Shown: in pieces, positions 8,654 through 17,904 of the stretch | How the letters are laid out: each line of letters begins with the position of its first letter | Position numbering within the stretch: position 1 is the stretch's first letter | Assembly (NCBI GenBank): GCA_934716995.1 | Contig: CAKUYO010000008.1 | Span: 25,015 to 89,014 of the forward strand | Origin: an uncultured Bacteroidales bacterium | GTDB lineage: Bacteria; Bacteroidota; Bacteroidia; Bacteroidales; Paludibacteraceae | Reading direction: 5' to 3' | Length of the DNA stretch: 64,000 bases | Position numbers and translations under genes: made by a program | Notes under the pieces: generated by a model | Told to the model about the DNA's origin: nothing | Databases searched by the model: none | Seen by the model: the letters and a program-made list of their open reading frames with translations, nothing else

Positions 8654-9397
8654 ATGGACGTACTGAGAACTGAACATTTAATCAAGAAGTATGGTAAACG
8701 CACCGTGGTGAACGATGTGAGCATCTACCTCGAACAGGGGGAGATCGTCGGTCTCCTCGGTCCAAACGGTGCGGGTAAGACCACCACGTTCTATATGACT
8801 ACGGGGCTTGTTACCGCCAACGAGGGCAAGATATTCCTCAACGACAAGGACATCACCTCGTATCCGATGTACAGGCGGGCGCAACTCGGTATCGGTTACC
8901 TGCCGCAGGAGGCGTCCGTCTTCCGCAAGATGACCGTAGAGGACAATATCCGTGCGGTGTTGGAGATGACCAAGTTCAGCAAGGAGTACCAGAAACAGAA
9001 GTTGGAACAACTCATTTCGGAATTCAACCTCGCCCACGTGCGCAAGAACCTCGGCGACCGTCTCTCGGGCGGGGAACGCCGCCGCACGGAGATTGCCCGC
9101 TGCCTGGCTATCGAACCGAAATTTGTGATGCTGGACGAACCGTTTGCAGGAGTTGATCCGATCGCCGTGCAGGAGATTCAAGACGTGGTATGGCGGTTGA
9201 AAGACAAGAATATCGGTATTCTCATTACCGACCACAATGTGGACGAGACGCTCATGATCACCGACCGCGCCTACTTGCTGTTCGAGGGGAAAATCCTCTT
9301 CCATGGTACGCCGGAGGAACTGGCTGCCAACCCTATTGTGCGCCAAAACTACCTTGGACGCGATTTCGAACTGAAGAAAAAGACCCGCGTGGAATGA
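8654..9397 (+). CDS. lptB: LPS export ABC transporter ATPase LptB
   Basis: 247 residues. Walker A GPNGAGKT at about 35-42, Q-loop in GIGYLPQEASVFRKMTVEDN, signature LSGGERRR, Walker B FVMLDEPFAGVDP and switch His in TDHNVDET. The combination is characteristic of LptB, which drives lipopolysaccharide extraction from the inner membrane with LptFG. The partner permeases are not in this window. It lies upstream of the surface-glycan genes, though about 130 bases and a palindromic repeat separate them. Confidence 0.93.
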   Translation: MDVLRTEHLIKKYGKRTVVNDVSIYLEQGEIVGLLGPNGAGKTTTFYMTTGLVTANEGKIFLNDKDITSYPMYRRAQLGIGYLPQEASVFRKMTVEDNIRAVLEMTKFSKEYQKQKLEQLISEFNLAHVRKNLGDRLSGGERRRTEIARCLAIEPKFVMLDEPFAGVDPIAVQEIQDVVWRLKDKNIGILITDHNVDETLMITDRAYLLFEGKILFHGTPEELAANPIVRQNYLGRDFELKKKTRVE

Positions 9398-9454
9398 CCG
9401 ACGCCCCGCGACAGTCCCCCGATAGACCCGCGATAAATATGCAGGACCCGCGCA

Positions 9455-9482
9455 GGGGACGCGGACGCCTCGTCCGCGGTTT
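9455..9482 (+). repeat. GGGGACG GC-rich palindrome, copy 1
   Basis: A perfect 8-bp stem CGCGGACG/CGTCCGCG follows GGGGA. Other copies are at 34712-34740 (reversed) and 52068-52094. It lies just downstream of lptB, where it could act as a transcript-end hairpin. Confidence 0.8.
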
Positions 9483-9533
9483 CATTCTCCGCTAATAGTC
9501 GTTAATGGATCGTTCATATATTCATCAAGTCCC

Positions 9534-10493
9534 ATTAAAACAAAAATCCACATATTACTCTCCGTCCTCTTTGTAGCCGCCTGTACATCGCTTGAGGAGC
9601 AACCCGCGCAGATTACCCGCTGTGCGGATATGCCCGTGGCACGGACATCGGCGATGGCTTTTGCTGTAGGCAACAAGGGGTATGTGGTATGCGGACGCGG
9701 GGAAGATAACGCCGTATGCAGTGATATGTATGTCTATGATGCGCAGTCGGATATATGGGCGGATGCCGTAGAGACACCTCTGCAGGCGCGTGTCAATGGC
9801 ACTGCTTGTGCGGTGGGCGACAAGGCATATATCGGTCTCGGTTTTTGCGGACATGCCTACGGTGATGATGCCTATCTCAACGACTGGTGGGAGTACACGC
9901 CGGCCACGGACACATGGCGGCGGTTGGCGGATTTCCCTGGTGAGAACACGGTGGGAGCCGTTGCCTACACCGATGGCACGCATATCTATTGTGTGCATGG
10001 CTTCGGCTGGGGCTTCAGTGCCGATATGTTGTGCTACGACACGGCTTCCGATATATGGACGACTATCGACCGCAGCCGGCACCCGGAGTATGCCTCTATG
10101 GCGGGGGCGGGAGCAACCTGCAACGGGCGGCACTATTTCGGTACAGGCTACAATACACATAGTCTCAACGAATGGTATGAGATTGATTTTCGGGGTAATT
10201 GGACAAAACGGAAAAATGTACCGGGCAAGCGGGAAAATGCCGTTTGTGCGGCAACCGGACAATATATTTATTTGGCAGGCGGACAGCATTTCGGCGGGAC
10301 ACTCACCGATGGCAAATTCTTTGACGACATCCTGCGCTATGCGCCCGAGACAGATAGTTGGGCTCTCGCAGGACATACCCCCGAAGCGGCAATCAACCGT
10401 ATCGGCTTCACTGTCAATGGCAGTGCCTTTATCGGCTTGGGCGAAGACCCCCAGGAGCAGCCCCTTAAAACCCTCTATCGTATTGAAGATTAA
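9534..10493 (+). CDS. Kelch-repeat lipoprotein with probable ATT start
   Basis: From the internal ATG at 9630 the protein is 287 residues, but the same frame continues upstream without a stop and encodes a good lipoprotein signal. Reading from ATT at 9534 gives IKTKIHILLSVLFVAAC, with lipobox VAAC. No ATG, GTG or TTG lies in frame at the right place, so ATT may be the initiator, or an ATG has mutated or been misread. The mature part has five to six kelch blades (YVYDAQSDIWA, WEYTPATDTWRRL, YDTASDIWTTI, LRYAPETDSWALA), suggesting a beta-propeller. Substrate or partner is unknown. It overlaps the Wzi gene by 11 bases. Confidence 0.7.
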   Translation: MKTKIHILLSVLFVAACTSLEEQPAQITRCADMPVARTSAMAFAVGNKGYVVCGRGEDNAVCSDMYVYDAQSDIWADAVETPLQARVNGTACAVGDKAYIGLGFCGHAYGDDAYLNDWWEYTPATDTWRRLADFPGENTVGAVAYTDGTHIYCVHGFGWGFSADMLCYDTASDIWTTIDRSRHPEYASMAGAGATCNGRHYFGTGYNTHSLNEWYEIDFRGNWTKRKNVPGKRENAVCAATGQYIYLAGGQHFGGTLTDGKFFDDILRYAPETDSWALAGHTPEAAINRIGFTVNGSAFIGLGEDPQEQPLKTLYRIED

Positions 10494-11976
10494 GTGCGTC
10501 ATATTGCCCCTGTTGTGTCTCCTCTGCACGCTCCGTGCTGCGGCTTGGGATTGGTGGCCTCTCCCGATGGTTGCCCCCGATACAAGTCGCGATACCTTGC
10601 TCTATATGGTAGGTATGCAGGGCGTTGCATCTTACGGACAGACCTCGCCTTTCTGGTTGCAGACCAACCGCAACGGCAACATCTCGGCGGCACCCTTCAG
10701 TGGCAATCTTACAGTTGGGCTCATCAAACCCGCCACCCGCCCGAACCGTTGGTTCGACTATGATTTTGCCTTTACCCTTACGGGGCGGCTCCAGTCGCAG
10801 ACCGCAGCCGTACAGCCCTCGCAGAACCGCACGGCAAACCTCTATTCCAACCTCGCGTATGCGCACGTGCGCCTGTACATTATAGACATCACCGTAGGCA
10901 TACAGCCCGAGCAGTATGGTGCGCCTGATCCTTTGCTTACAAGCGGCGGACTGCTCTATTCCGCCAATGCCCGCCCTATGCCCGGTATCCGTGTCGGTAT
11001 CGACCGCTGGACGGCTTTCCCCGGACTATTTGGCTACTTGGAAATCAAAGGCGGTATCGCCCACCAAATGCAGTTCGACAACGTCTATATCACGCAGGGC
11101 AAGGTGCATCATAAATGGCTTGGCGGACGTATCGGAGGACGGCTGCCCGTCAATCTCAGTTACGAGTTCCACCATGTGGCGCAATGGGGCGGTTATTCGC
11201 CCGTCTATGGCGACCTCGGCAACGACTGGCACGCTTTTATGAACGCTTTTCTGGTGCGCTCGGGCGGCACTATGGCAAATGACCAAATCAATGCACAGGG
11301 AAATCACATCGGCAGCCAGATCTTGACCCTCGATGTCAAGGGCAACGGCTGGAGAGTGAGTGCCTACTGGCAGAATATCTTTGAGGACGGACCTATTCGC
11401 TTCATCGGGGCGGGTATGAATGTGGCTGACGGCTTATGGGGGATAAATATCTCGCAATCCAAATGGCAGTATATCAGCGGCTTGACATACGAATTTATCA
11501 ATACCACCGACCAGTCCGGACCTTACCACGACAAGGACGGCTACATATTTGGCGGTGCAGACGGCTATTATCAAAACGGTATCTACCGGAACGGTTGGAA
11601 CTACTGGTACCGCACGATAGGTACGCCTTTTATTACCTCGCCGATATATAATGCCGATGGCACGATTGCCACACTCAACAACCGTGTGCAAGCCCACTAT
11701 ATCGGGCTGCGGGGCGACATCTCCGGTTATCGTTACCGTGCTGTCTGCTCCTATGCGAAGAACTATGGCAACGACTGCCGCTCTACCGTCCTGCTTTCAA
11801 CCAACACGGGCGTACTCTTGGAGGTACAGAAGCACGTGGAGAAAGCATGGGGACTGGATTTTTGTTTGAGTTTCGCTGCCGATTTCGGCACGCAGTTCGG
11901 CAACCGGTTCGGTGCCTTGCTGACCATCTGCAAAACCGGACTCATTACTGACTGGGGTAAAAAAAATAGTAATTAA
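10483..11976 (+). CDS. Capsule-assembly Wzi-family outer-membrane protein (TTG start)
   Basis: About 497 residues. A TTG at 10483 is chosen because it gives MKIKC plus a hydrophobic signal peptide ending near LRAAAW; the nearest in-frame ATG would lose it. The body is rich in amphipathic strands (GQTSPFWLQTNRNG, DYDFAFTLTGRL, ARPMPGIRVGI, SYEFHHVAQWGG), as in Wzi proteins of Bacteroidota. Wzi is an outer-membrane barrel that binds surface polysaccharide. It overlaps the kelch lipoprotein gene by 11 bases and precedes the glycosyltransferase block, consistent with a role in surface-glycan display. Confidence 0.85.
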   Translation: MKIKCVILPLLCLLCTLRAAAWDWWPLPMVAPDTSRDTLLYMVGMQGVASYGQTSPFWLQTNRNGNISAAPFSGNLTVGLIKPATRPNRWFDYDFAFTLTGRLQSQTAAVQPSQNRTANLYSNLAYAHVRLYIIDITVGIQPEQYGAPDPLLTSGGLLYSANARPMPGIRVGIDRWTAFPGLFGYLEIKGGIAHQMQFDNVYITQGKVHHKWLGGRIGGRLPVNLSYEFHHVAQWGGYSPVYGDLGNDWHAFMNAFLVRSGGTMANDQINAQGNHIGSQILTLDVKGNGWRVSAYWQNIFEDGPIRFIGAGMNVADGLWGINISQSKWQYISGLTYEFINTTDQSGPYHDKDGYIFGGADGYYQNGIYRNGWNYWYRTIGTPFITSPIYNADGTIATLNNRVQAHYIGLRGDISGYRYRAVCSYAKNYGNDCRSTVLLSTNTGVLLEVQKHVEKAWGLDFCLSFAADFGTQFGNRFGALLTICKTGLITDWGKKNSN

Positions 11977-12051
11977 CCATTCATCCTATAAGCATTTTTT
12001 GATCATTTACTTCTTAAAAAAGATTATATAGGATCCGTATAGAAAAGTAAG

Positions 12052-12095
12052 GTGGATGTGCTGTGGATGTGCTGTGGATAGCCTATGGATAACCC
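12052..12095 (+). repeat. 11-bp tandem array, GTGGATGTGCT type
   Basis: Four units start at 12052, 12063, 12074 and 12085. It is preceded by GAAAAGTAAG, the same word that precedes the related array at 54026-54058, so the two arrays are homologous as blocks. It lies between wzi and the DUF4254 gene. Confidence 0.85.
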
Positions 12096-12137
12096 GATTA
12101 TATTTTAACAAATAATAGTAAATAAATACACACAGAT

Positions 12138-12743
12138 ATGAACTTTGTAGAACTTTGCAATCAAATTTTCAGCACTGCGGTGCAGGATTATCACAAGACG
12201 GACAATGTGGATGCCCCCATTCGCAACCCCTATGCTGAGGGGACGATTGAGCATGACTTGTACCTGAAGAACTGGATTGATACCGTGCAATGGCACTTGG
12301 AGGACATCATCCGCGACCCGCAGATTGACCCCGTCGGGGCATTGGCACTCAAACGCCGTATCGACCGCAGCAATCAGGAGCGCACCGACCTTGTGGAGCG
12401 CATCGACTCCTATTTCTGGGAGCAGTACCACAACATCACACCGCACTCGGATGCGAAAATCAACACCGAGAGCCCCGCATGGGCGATCGATCGTTTGAGC
12501 ATTCTCCATGTGAAGATCTACCACATGCAGGAGCAGGTCAACCGCACCGATGTCAGTGCGGAGCAGCACGACAAATGTGTGCAGAAACTCGCTGTCCTCC
12601 GCGAGCAGTTGCAGGATATGACCACCTCCATCAGCCAGTTGCTGTCTGATTACGCTTCGGGGGTACGTATTATGAAGGTCTATCGCCAGATGAAGATGTA
12701 CAACGATCCTACTCTCAACCCCGTTCTCTACGGAAAGAAATAA
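12138..12743 (+). CDS. DUF4254 family protein
   Basis: 201 residues, largely helical, with no signal peptide. The sequence (MNFVELCNQIFSTAVQDYH..., NLKxW-like YLKNWIDTVQWHLEDIIRDP, ALKRRIDRSNQERTDLVE) matches the DUF4254 family of Bacteroidota. That family is commonly encoded beside a family 9 glycosyltransferase, as here (the GT9 gene starts four bases after this stop). A role in LPS core or O-antigen assembly is inferred from that association; no enzymatic motif is evident. Confidence 0.85.
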   Translation: MNFVELCNQIFSTAVQDYHKTDNVDAPIRNPYAEGTIEHDLYLKNWIDTVQWHLEDIIRDPQIDPVGALALKRRIDRSNQERTDLVERIDSYFWEQYHNITPHSDAKINTESPAWAIDRLSILHVKIYHMQEQVNRTDVSAEQHDKCVQKLAVLREQLQDMTTSISQLLSDYASGVRIMKVYRQMKMYNDPTLNPVLYGKK

Positions 12744-12747
12744 CGCC

Positions 12748-13719
12748 TTGAAACGCCTGCTCATTATCCGTTTTTCCGCCCTCGGCGATGTGGCAATGCT
12801 TGTACCGGTGGTGCAAGCGTTGGCTGCCGCATACCCCGATTGGGAAATCACCGTTCTTTCGCGGCGTCAGACCGCCCCGCTTTTTGAAGGGTTGGCTGGC
12901 AATGTCCGCTTTTTCGGTGCAGATCTCCGAGGTCGCCACCACGGTATCGCGGGGTTGAACATCTTGTTGCAGGATCTTGATTACAAGCAGTTCGACTGTA
13001 TTGCCGATATGCACAATGTCTTGCGCAGCAAGTACCTGTGTTTGCGTTTTTGTCTGTGCGGGAAGTGTGTTGCAGTCATCCGCAAGGGGCGTCTATCCAA
13101 ATGGTGGCTCACTCGCACGCATTGTGTGAACAATCCGTTGCCCACCACGATTGATCGCTATTGTCATGTGCTTCGCCGCTTGGGTTTTGTTTTTGGCTTG
13201 CAGCCGGTAGAAAACGCTTCTACGCCCAAGTCGGGGCTGGGGATTGCTCCCTTTGCGGCACACCAGGGGAAGATCTACCCGTTGGATAAGATGGAAGAGG
13301 TGGTGCGCCTCTTGTCTGCAAAGGGCGGGAAAATCTACCTGTTTGGCGCGGGGGAGAAAGAGAAAGCCGTTTTGCACGATTGGGAAACCCGATACCCGAA
13401 TGTGGAATCCTTGGCGGGGCGCTATACTATGGCGGAGGAAATCGCTGTTATGCGCCGCCTGCGCCTTATGCTTACAATGGACTCGGCAAATATGCACCTT
13501 GCCTCTATTGCGGGTACGCGCGTACTTTCCGTATGGGGAGCCACGCACCCTGCGGCGGGTTTTCTCGGCTACGGGCAGAACCCTGCCGATTGTATTCAGC
13601 GCGACCTTCCCTGCCGGCCTTGTTCGGTCTATGGCAACAAGCCCTGCCGTTTTGGTGATTACCGCTGTTTGGACATCGCCCCCTCCGACATTGTCAAACG
13701 AATAGAACACGCACAATGA
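12748..13719 (+). CDS. Family 9 (heptosyltransferase-like) glycosyltransferase, TTG start
   Basis: 323 residues starting with TTG at 12748, which gives the standard N terminus MKRLLIIRFSALGDVAM of GT9 enzymes. The nucleotide-sugar-binding half shows LGIAPFA...KIYP, KGGKIYLFGAGEKE, and the conserved MLTMDSANMHLASIAGTRVLSVWGATHP. GT9 enzymes add heptose or related sugars to LPS core at the cytoplasmic face. A cysteine-rich tail (CRPCSVYGNKPCRFGDYRC) is typical for Bacteroidota members. It overlaps the next gene by four bases, so the block is an operon. Confidence 0.9.
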   Translation: MKRLLIIRFSALGDVAMLVPVVQALAAAYPDWEITVLSRRQTAPLFEGLAGNVRFFGADLRGRHHGIAGLNILLQDLDYKQFDCIADMHNVLRSKYLCLRFCLCGKCVAVIRKGRLSKWWLTRTHCVNNPLPTTIDRYCHVLRRLGFVFGLQPVENASTPKSGLGIAPFAAHQGKIYPLDKMEEVVRLLSAKGGKIYLFGAGEKEKAVLHDWETRYPNVESLAGRYTMAEEIAVMRRLRLMLTMDSANMHLASIAGTRVLSVWGATHPAAGFLGYGQNPADCIQRDLPCRPCSVYGNKPCRFGDYRCLDIAPSDIVKRIEHAQ

Positions 13720-15272
13720 AGATAGTGATACACCCTCAATATGAGTATCTGCGCAGTTGGATAGAAACGCTTCCGCAGCAATTTGAGCAACAGGGAGAAG
13801 TGATTTACGATGCCCGCAACCGGATACGTGTCATCACTCTGCAGGATGGCTTGTGTGTCAATGTGAAGCGTTTCCGGAAGCCCGCTTTGTTCAATCGGAT
13901 AGTCTATTCTTTTGTGCGTTCCCCCAAGGCACAACGTGCCTACGAAAATGCTTATACATTGCAATCGCTTGGGATTGATACGCCCACTGCTATAGGATAT
14001 GTTCTGTGCGGCGGCAAACTGTTGGAAACCTCCTATCTCATTACGCTGCAAAGTACGCTGCAACATACTTTCTATGATTTTCGCGACGGTCGGATAGAGG
14101 GCAAAGAACCGCTTATCAGGGCTTTTGCCCGTTGGACGGCACACATGCACCGGCAGGGAGTTCTTCATCGCGACTATTCGCCGGGAAATATACTTTATGA
14201 CAATGTGGACGGGCATTGGCAGTTTGAGGTGGTGGACATCAATCGGTTGCGCTTGGGAAAGGTTACGCCCCGCCGGGGAGCAGAGGAATTTTGCCGTCTG
14301 TGGGGGAAAAAGGACTTCTTTGAGGTACTGGCTCCCGCCTACGCAGAAGCACGGGGAATAGACCCGCAACAATGTTTGCAATGGATATTAGCCGCACGCA
14401 AACGGTTTTGGCAGCACCGCTCGCATGAGCATTTTACCACGGATGATACTTTCTCGGTAGGAGTGATTGTCTCTACGTACAACAATCCGCAGTGGTTGGA
14501 AAAAGCCCTGTGGGGCTTGCGCTACCAGACCCATCGCCCCGATGAAATCATCATTGCCGATGACGGGAGCACAGACGAGACACGGCTGTTGGTTGAACGT
14601 TATGCGAAAACCATGCCTATACGGCATGTCTGGCACGAAGACAAAGGATTTTTGAAAACAACTATTCTGAACAAAGCGGTATCAGAGGCGACAGCGGATT
14701 ACCTTATTTTTATCGACCAGGATCTGATTGCACGCAGCGATTTTATCAGTCAGCACTATCTACATGCCCGCAAAGGACATTTTGTGTCGGGTGGGGCAGT
14801 GCTGTTGCCGGAGCAACTGAGTCATGCTGTTACAGAGGAGGATATTCGTACACAGCGCTTGTTTGATATATCGTGGTTGCGGCAGCACGGTATGCCTTGG
14901 AAATGGAAAATGAGCAAACTGTGGCGCAGCAAATTTCTTTGCTGGTTGCTCAACCGTCTTACCCCCGCCCGTGCTACATGGAATGGAGGAAATGCTTCCA
15001 CATGGCGTGAATATATCCTGCAAGCCAATGGCTTTGATACGCGTATGCGCTATGGTGCGGAAGATCGGGAATTCGGGCAACGGTTGATAAATGCGGGCTA
15101 TAAGGGCATACAACTGCGCTATGGCACGCCTTTGATGCATTTGTATCACACCCGCCCCTATCGTAATGAGGAAGACTGGCAGCGAAACCGCAAGATTTGG
15201 CAACAGACCATACAAAGCAAAACAACTATTACGCAATATGGAATCAACACCAATGCAACAACCGCTCATTAG
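13716..15272 (+). CDS. LPS sugar kinase fused to family 2 glycosyltransferase
   Basis: 518 residues in two parts. Residues about 1-235 look like an LPS-core kinase (InaA/KdkA/WaaP-like): a Lys-containing strand CVNVKRFRKP, then the catalytic loop HRDYSPGN with Asp153 and Asn158, followed by VVDINRLRLG in the metal-binding position. Residues about 245-500 are a GT-A fold glycosyltransferase: VGVIVSTYNNPQWLEKAL, DDGSTDE near 282, DQD near 334-336, WNGGNASTWRE, and AEDREFGQRL. Fusing a core phosphorylating enzyme with a sugar transferase suggests consecutive steps on one acceptor; that is inference. Overlaps the genes on both sides. Confidence 0.88.
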   Translation: MKIVIHPQYEYLRSWIETLPQQFEQQGEVIYDARNRIRVITLQDGLCVNVKRFRKPALFNRIVYSFVRSPKAQRAYENAYTLQSLGIDTPTAIGYVLCGGKLLETSYLITLQSTLQHTFYDFRDGRIEGKEPLIRAFARWTAHMHRQGVLHRDYSPGNILYDNVDGHWQFEVVDINRLRLGKVTPRRGAEEFCRLWGKKDFFEVLAPAYAEARGIDPQQCLQWILAARKRFWQHRSHEHFTTDDTFSVGVIVSTYNNPQWLEKALWGLRYQTHRPDEIIIADDGSTDETRLLVERYAKTMPIRHVWHEDKGFLKTTILNKAVSEATADYLIFIDQDLIARSDFISQHYLHARKGHFVSGGAVLLPEQLSHAVTEEDIRTQRLFDISWLRQHGMPWKWKMSKLWRSKFLCWLLNRLTPARATWNGGNASTWREYILQANGFDTRMRYGAEDREFGQRLINAGYKGIQLRYGTPLMHLYHTRPYRNEEDWQRNRKIWQQTIQSKTTITQYGINTNATTAH

Positions 15273-16230
15273 TGTAGTCATACCCGTGTACAATGTCCGG
15301 AACTATGTACGTAAGTGCATTGATTCTGTTATCCGTCAGACCTATACCCGCTTGGAGATCTTGGTTGTGAATGACGGGTCAACCGATGACAGCGGACGTA
15401 TCTGCGACGAGATGGCTGCCACCGATACACGTATCCGGGTGTTTCATACGCCAAACGGGGGCTTGAGTGCGGCACGCAATGTCGGTATAGACCACGCTAC
15501 GGGAGAGTTCATCGCTTTTGTGGATAGTGATGACTGGATAGAACCGGATATGTATGATTTCCTTTACCGGCAAATAGTGGATTATGATGCGGATATAAGT
15601 GTCTGCTCGCACTATATTGACAAAGGCGGCAAGAGCCGTTGCAAGCGGCAGGTCAACCATCCGATACTTTGTAACCGTGATGAAGCAATGGAGATGCTGA
15701 TGACCGACAAAATCTTGCACAACTATGCGTGGGATAAATTATACAAACGTTCCCTGTTTGAGGGATTGCACTATCCGGTGGGGATACTATATGAAGATAT
15801 TGCTTTTACCTATAAAGTGATGTACCGCACGCAACGGGTTCTTGTGTATGCTCTGCCTAAATACCATTATACCGTGCGCCCCGGTAGTATTGTATCTGCC
15901 CGATATACGGTCAATCGCAACTATTCCTATTTCAATGCGGAGTATCAACTGATGACTTTTATGGTGGAGCACGGCTATCTTGATGGTGCCAGACATCTGG
16001 TGCGTCGTGGCATACACACGCTCAAACGGCTGATTCTGTCGGATGCCTCCGATGATATGCTGCGCGGGATTCTGCAACGTCTGCAGCCCTATCATTACAT
16101 CGGTATGAAGCAAATCGGTTTGGCAAACGTATGGCGCAGATGGATGATGGAACACCACTTGGCGGCATACAAACGGCTTTATGTGTTATCAAAGAAACTG
16201 TTAGGCAAAGCACCGGAGAAGAATGGCTAA
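15238..16230 (+). CDS. Family 2 glycosyltransferase
   Basis: About 330 residues from the ATG at 15238; ATG 15253 is an alternative start giving MQQPLISVV. Canonical GT-A motifs are present: ISVVIPVYNVRNYVRKCIDSV, LVVNDGSTDDSGRICDE, GLSAARNVGIDHATGEFIAFVDSDDWIEPD with the metal-binding DSDD. The C-terminal half (YAWDKLYKRSLF, YEDIAFTYKVM) matches EpsJ/WcaA-type enzymes that build surface polysaccharides. It overlaps the kinase-GT fusion by 35 bases and the next GT by eight. Confidence 0.9.
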   Translation: MESTPMQQPLISVVIPVYNVRNYVRKCIDSVIRQTYTRLEILVVNDGSTDDSGRICDEMAATDTRIRVFHTPNGGLSAARNVGIDHATGEFIAFVDSDDWIEPDMYDFLYRQIVDYDADISVCSHYIDKGGKSRCKRQVNHPILCNRDEAMEMLMTDKILHNYAWDKLYKRSLFEGLHYPVGILYEDIAFTYKVMYRTQRVLVYALPKYHYTVRPGSIVSARYTVNRNYSYFNAEYQLMTFMVEHGYLDGARHLVRRGIHTLKRLILSDASDDMLRGILQRLQPYHYIGMKQIGLANVWRRWMMEHHLAAYKRLYVLSKKLLGKAPEKNG

Positions 16231-17089
16231 GGTAAGTGTCATCATCCCTAATTACAACTACGCACGCTATCTGGCAGCCCGTATAGACAGTGTCTTGCAG
16301 CAAACGCTGCAAGACATCGAGGTCATTCTCCTGGACGATTGTTCCGCTGATGACAGTCTGTCTGTTATGCGGCAATATGCGGCAAAGGACAAGCGCATAA
16401 AGGCTGTGATCGTCAACGACAAAAACAGCGGTTCCCCTTTTCTGCAATGGCAACGCGGATTGGCTTTGTGCGAGGGGGAATATGTGTGGATAGCCGAAGC
16501 CGATGACCTGTGCCTGCCTGCTTTCCTGCATACGGCTGTAGATCTGCTGGATACACACCCGCAGGCAGTCTATGCTATGGCTGCCTCGCAGATGATAGAC
16601 GAGGATGGGAAGCCCATCCCGAAGGATTATGACCATTGGAAACGGCGGCATATCCGGCCCGATACCGTTTCCATATATGACGGTACCTGTTTTGCCCGGC
16701 AACATCAGTATTGGCGCAACTGTGTATATAACGCCAGCGGTGTGGTGGTCAGGCGGACGGCTGTTACGGCAAAAGCCTGTGAGGCTCTGTCTATGTGCTA
16801 TTCCGGTGATTGGCTGTTTTGGACGGAGATTGCTCTCGGCGGACAGGTGATAGAGATACATCGGCGCCTCAACCTGTTCCGTTTCCATACGGGCAGTACA
16901 ACCCATACGGGGGCGTATAAGGCTTTTGTCGAAGATGTGAAGGTGCTGCGTATTTTGCAGAAACGCTTATCCGTTCCATTCTGTTTCAGGTGCTGGCGTA
17001 TAGTGAAACTGCTACGGCGTATGAGGCGTATGGGCTTCACTTCCGGACAATGCCGTTTTTTGAAGCGATACATACTATGGAACAGATAG
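16223..17089 (+). CDS. Family 2 glycosyltransferase
   Basis: 288 residues. Motifs: VSVIIPNYNYARYLAARIDSVLQQT, ILLDDCSADDS, and WIAEADDLCLPAF with ADD as the metal site. The C terminus is basic and amphipathic (RIVKLLRRMRRMGF), consistent with peripheral attachment to the inner membrane. It starts inside the previous gene's end and overlaps the following one by 13 bases, so the four glycosyltransferase genes are probably translated as a coupled unit. Donor and acceptor sugars are unknown. Confidence 0.9.
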   Translation: MAKVSVIIPNYNYARYLAARIDSVLQQTLQDIEVILLDDCSADDSLSVMRQYAAKDKRIKAVIVNDKNSGSPFLQWQRGLALCEGEYVWIAEADDLCLPAFLHTAVDLLDTHPQAVYAMAASQMIDEDGKPIPKDYDHWKRRHIRPDTVSIYDGTCFARQHQYWRNCVYNASGVVVRRTAVTAKACEALSMCYSGDWLFWTEIALGGQVIEIHRRLNLFRFHTGSTTHTGAYKAFVEDVKVLRILQKRLSVPFCFRCWRIVKLLRRMRRMGFTSGQCRFLKRYILWNR

Positions 17090-17904
17090 TACGGGACACT
17101 CTCTTTGCCGTAGTGGTATGGTACCACCCTACGGAGCAGCAGAAAAACAATATCCTCTCCTACCGGAATGCGGTACGGGAGGTGATAATCATAGATAACA
17201 CGCAAGACAACAGAGGTGTCGCCTGCGCCTTAAACAGGGGAATTGAACAAGCCATTGCCAAAGGTGCCGGATATATTCTTACAATGGATCAGGACAGCCG
17301 GTTTCTGCACGGAGACATAGAACGCTATATTCAACTGTGTAATGAATGCCCTGTTCCGAATGTCGGTATCTTTGCTCCGGTGCATACGGATGTGGCGCAT
17401 TTGCAACTGCCTGTATATCAGGAACCGTATGCGGCTATGATGACATCGGGCAGTATCTTTTCGGTTGATACCTATCGTGCATTGGGAAGCCTGCGGGAAG
17501 ATTTCTTTATCGATTTGATTGATGATGAATACTGTGCGCGTGCCAAACGATATGGTTACAGGCTGGTTACGGTGAATGGTATTGTGCTGCAACACCAATT
17601 GGGATTGGGCATGCAATATAACCCGTTCTTCCGTAAACAATACCTCGACCACACGCCTTGGCGGTATTACTATATGGTACGAAACCGCTTGGAAGTCATA
17701 CGCCTGTACCCGGAATTAGCCTCCTATCACAAAAAGCAACTGCATAAATTCGTCAAACGGTTGGTGCTGTATGATTCGCACCATAAATGCTTGAAATTGA
17801 AATATGCTATGCTTGGACTGTGGGATTATTGTCGTCATCGTCTTGGGAAACGGGTGCCGAAGCAGCCACTTCGTGTTGCAGGCAAAATAGCATCAGTGCA
17901 ATAA
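17077..17904 (+). CDS. Rhamnosyltransferase-like family 2 glycosyltransferase
   Basis: 275 residues from ATG 17077. The sequence AVVVWYHPTEQQKNNILSY, IIIDNTQDN, YILTMDQDSRF, FFIDLIDDEYCARAKRYGY and YYMVRNRLEVIRLY is typical of the RfbF/WbbL rhamnosyltransferase branch. It probably adds a deoxyhexose during O-antigen or core synthesis. Its last 98 bases overlap, on opposite strands, the 3' end of the O-antigen ligase-like gene. Confidence 0.85.
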   Translation: MEQIVRDTLFAVVVWYHPTEQQKNNILSYRNAVREVIIIDNTQDNRGVACALNRGIEQAIAKGAGYILTMDQDSRFLHGDIERYIQLCNECPVPNVGIFAPVHTDVAHLQLPVYQEPYAAMMTSGSIFSVDTYRALGSLREDFFIDLIDDEYCARAKRYGYRLVTVNGIVLQHQLGLGMQYNPFFRKQYLDHTPWRYYYMVRNRLEVIRLYPELASYHKKQLHKFVKRLVLYDSHHKCLKLKYAMLGLWDYCRHRLGKRVPKQPLRVAGKIASVQ

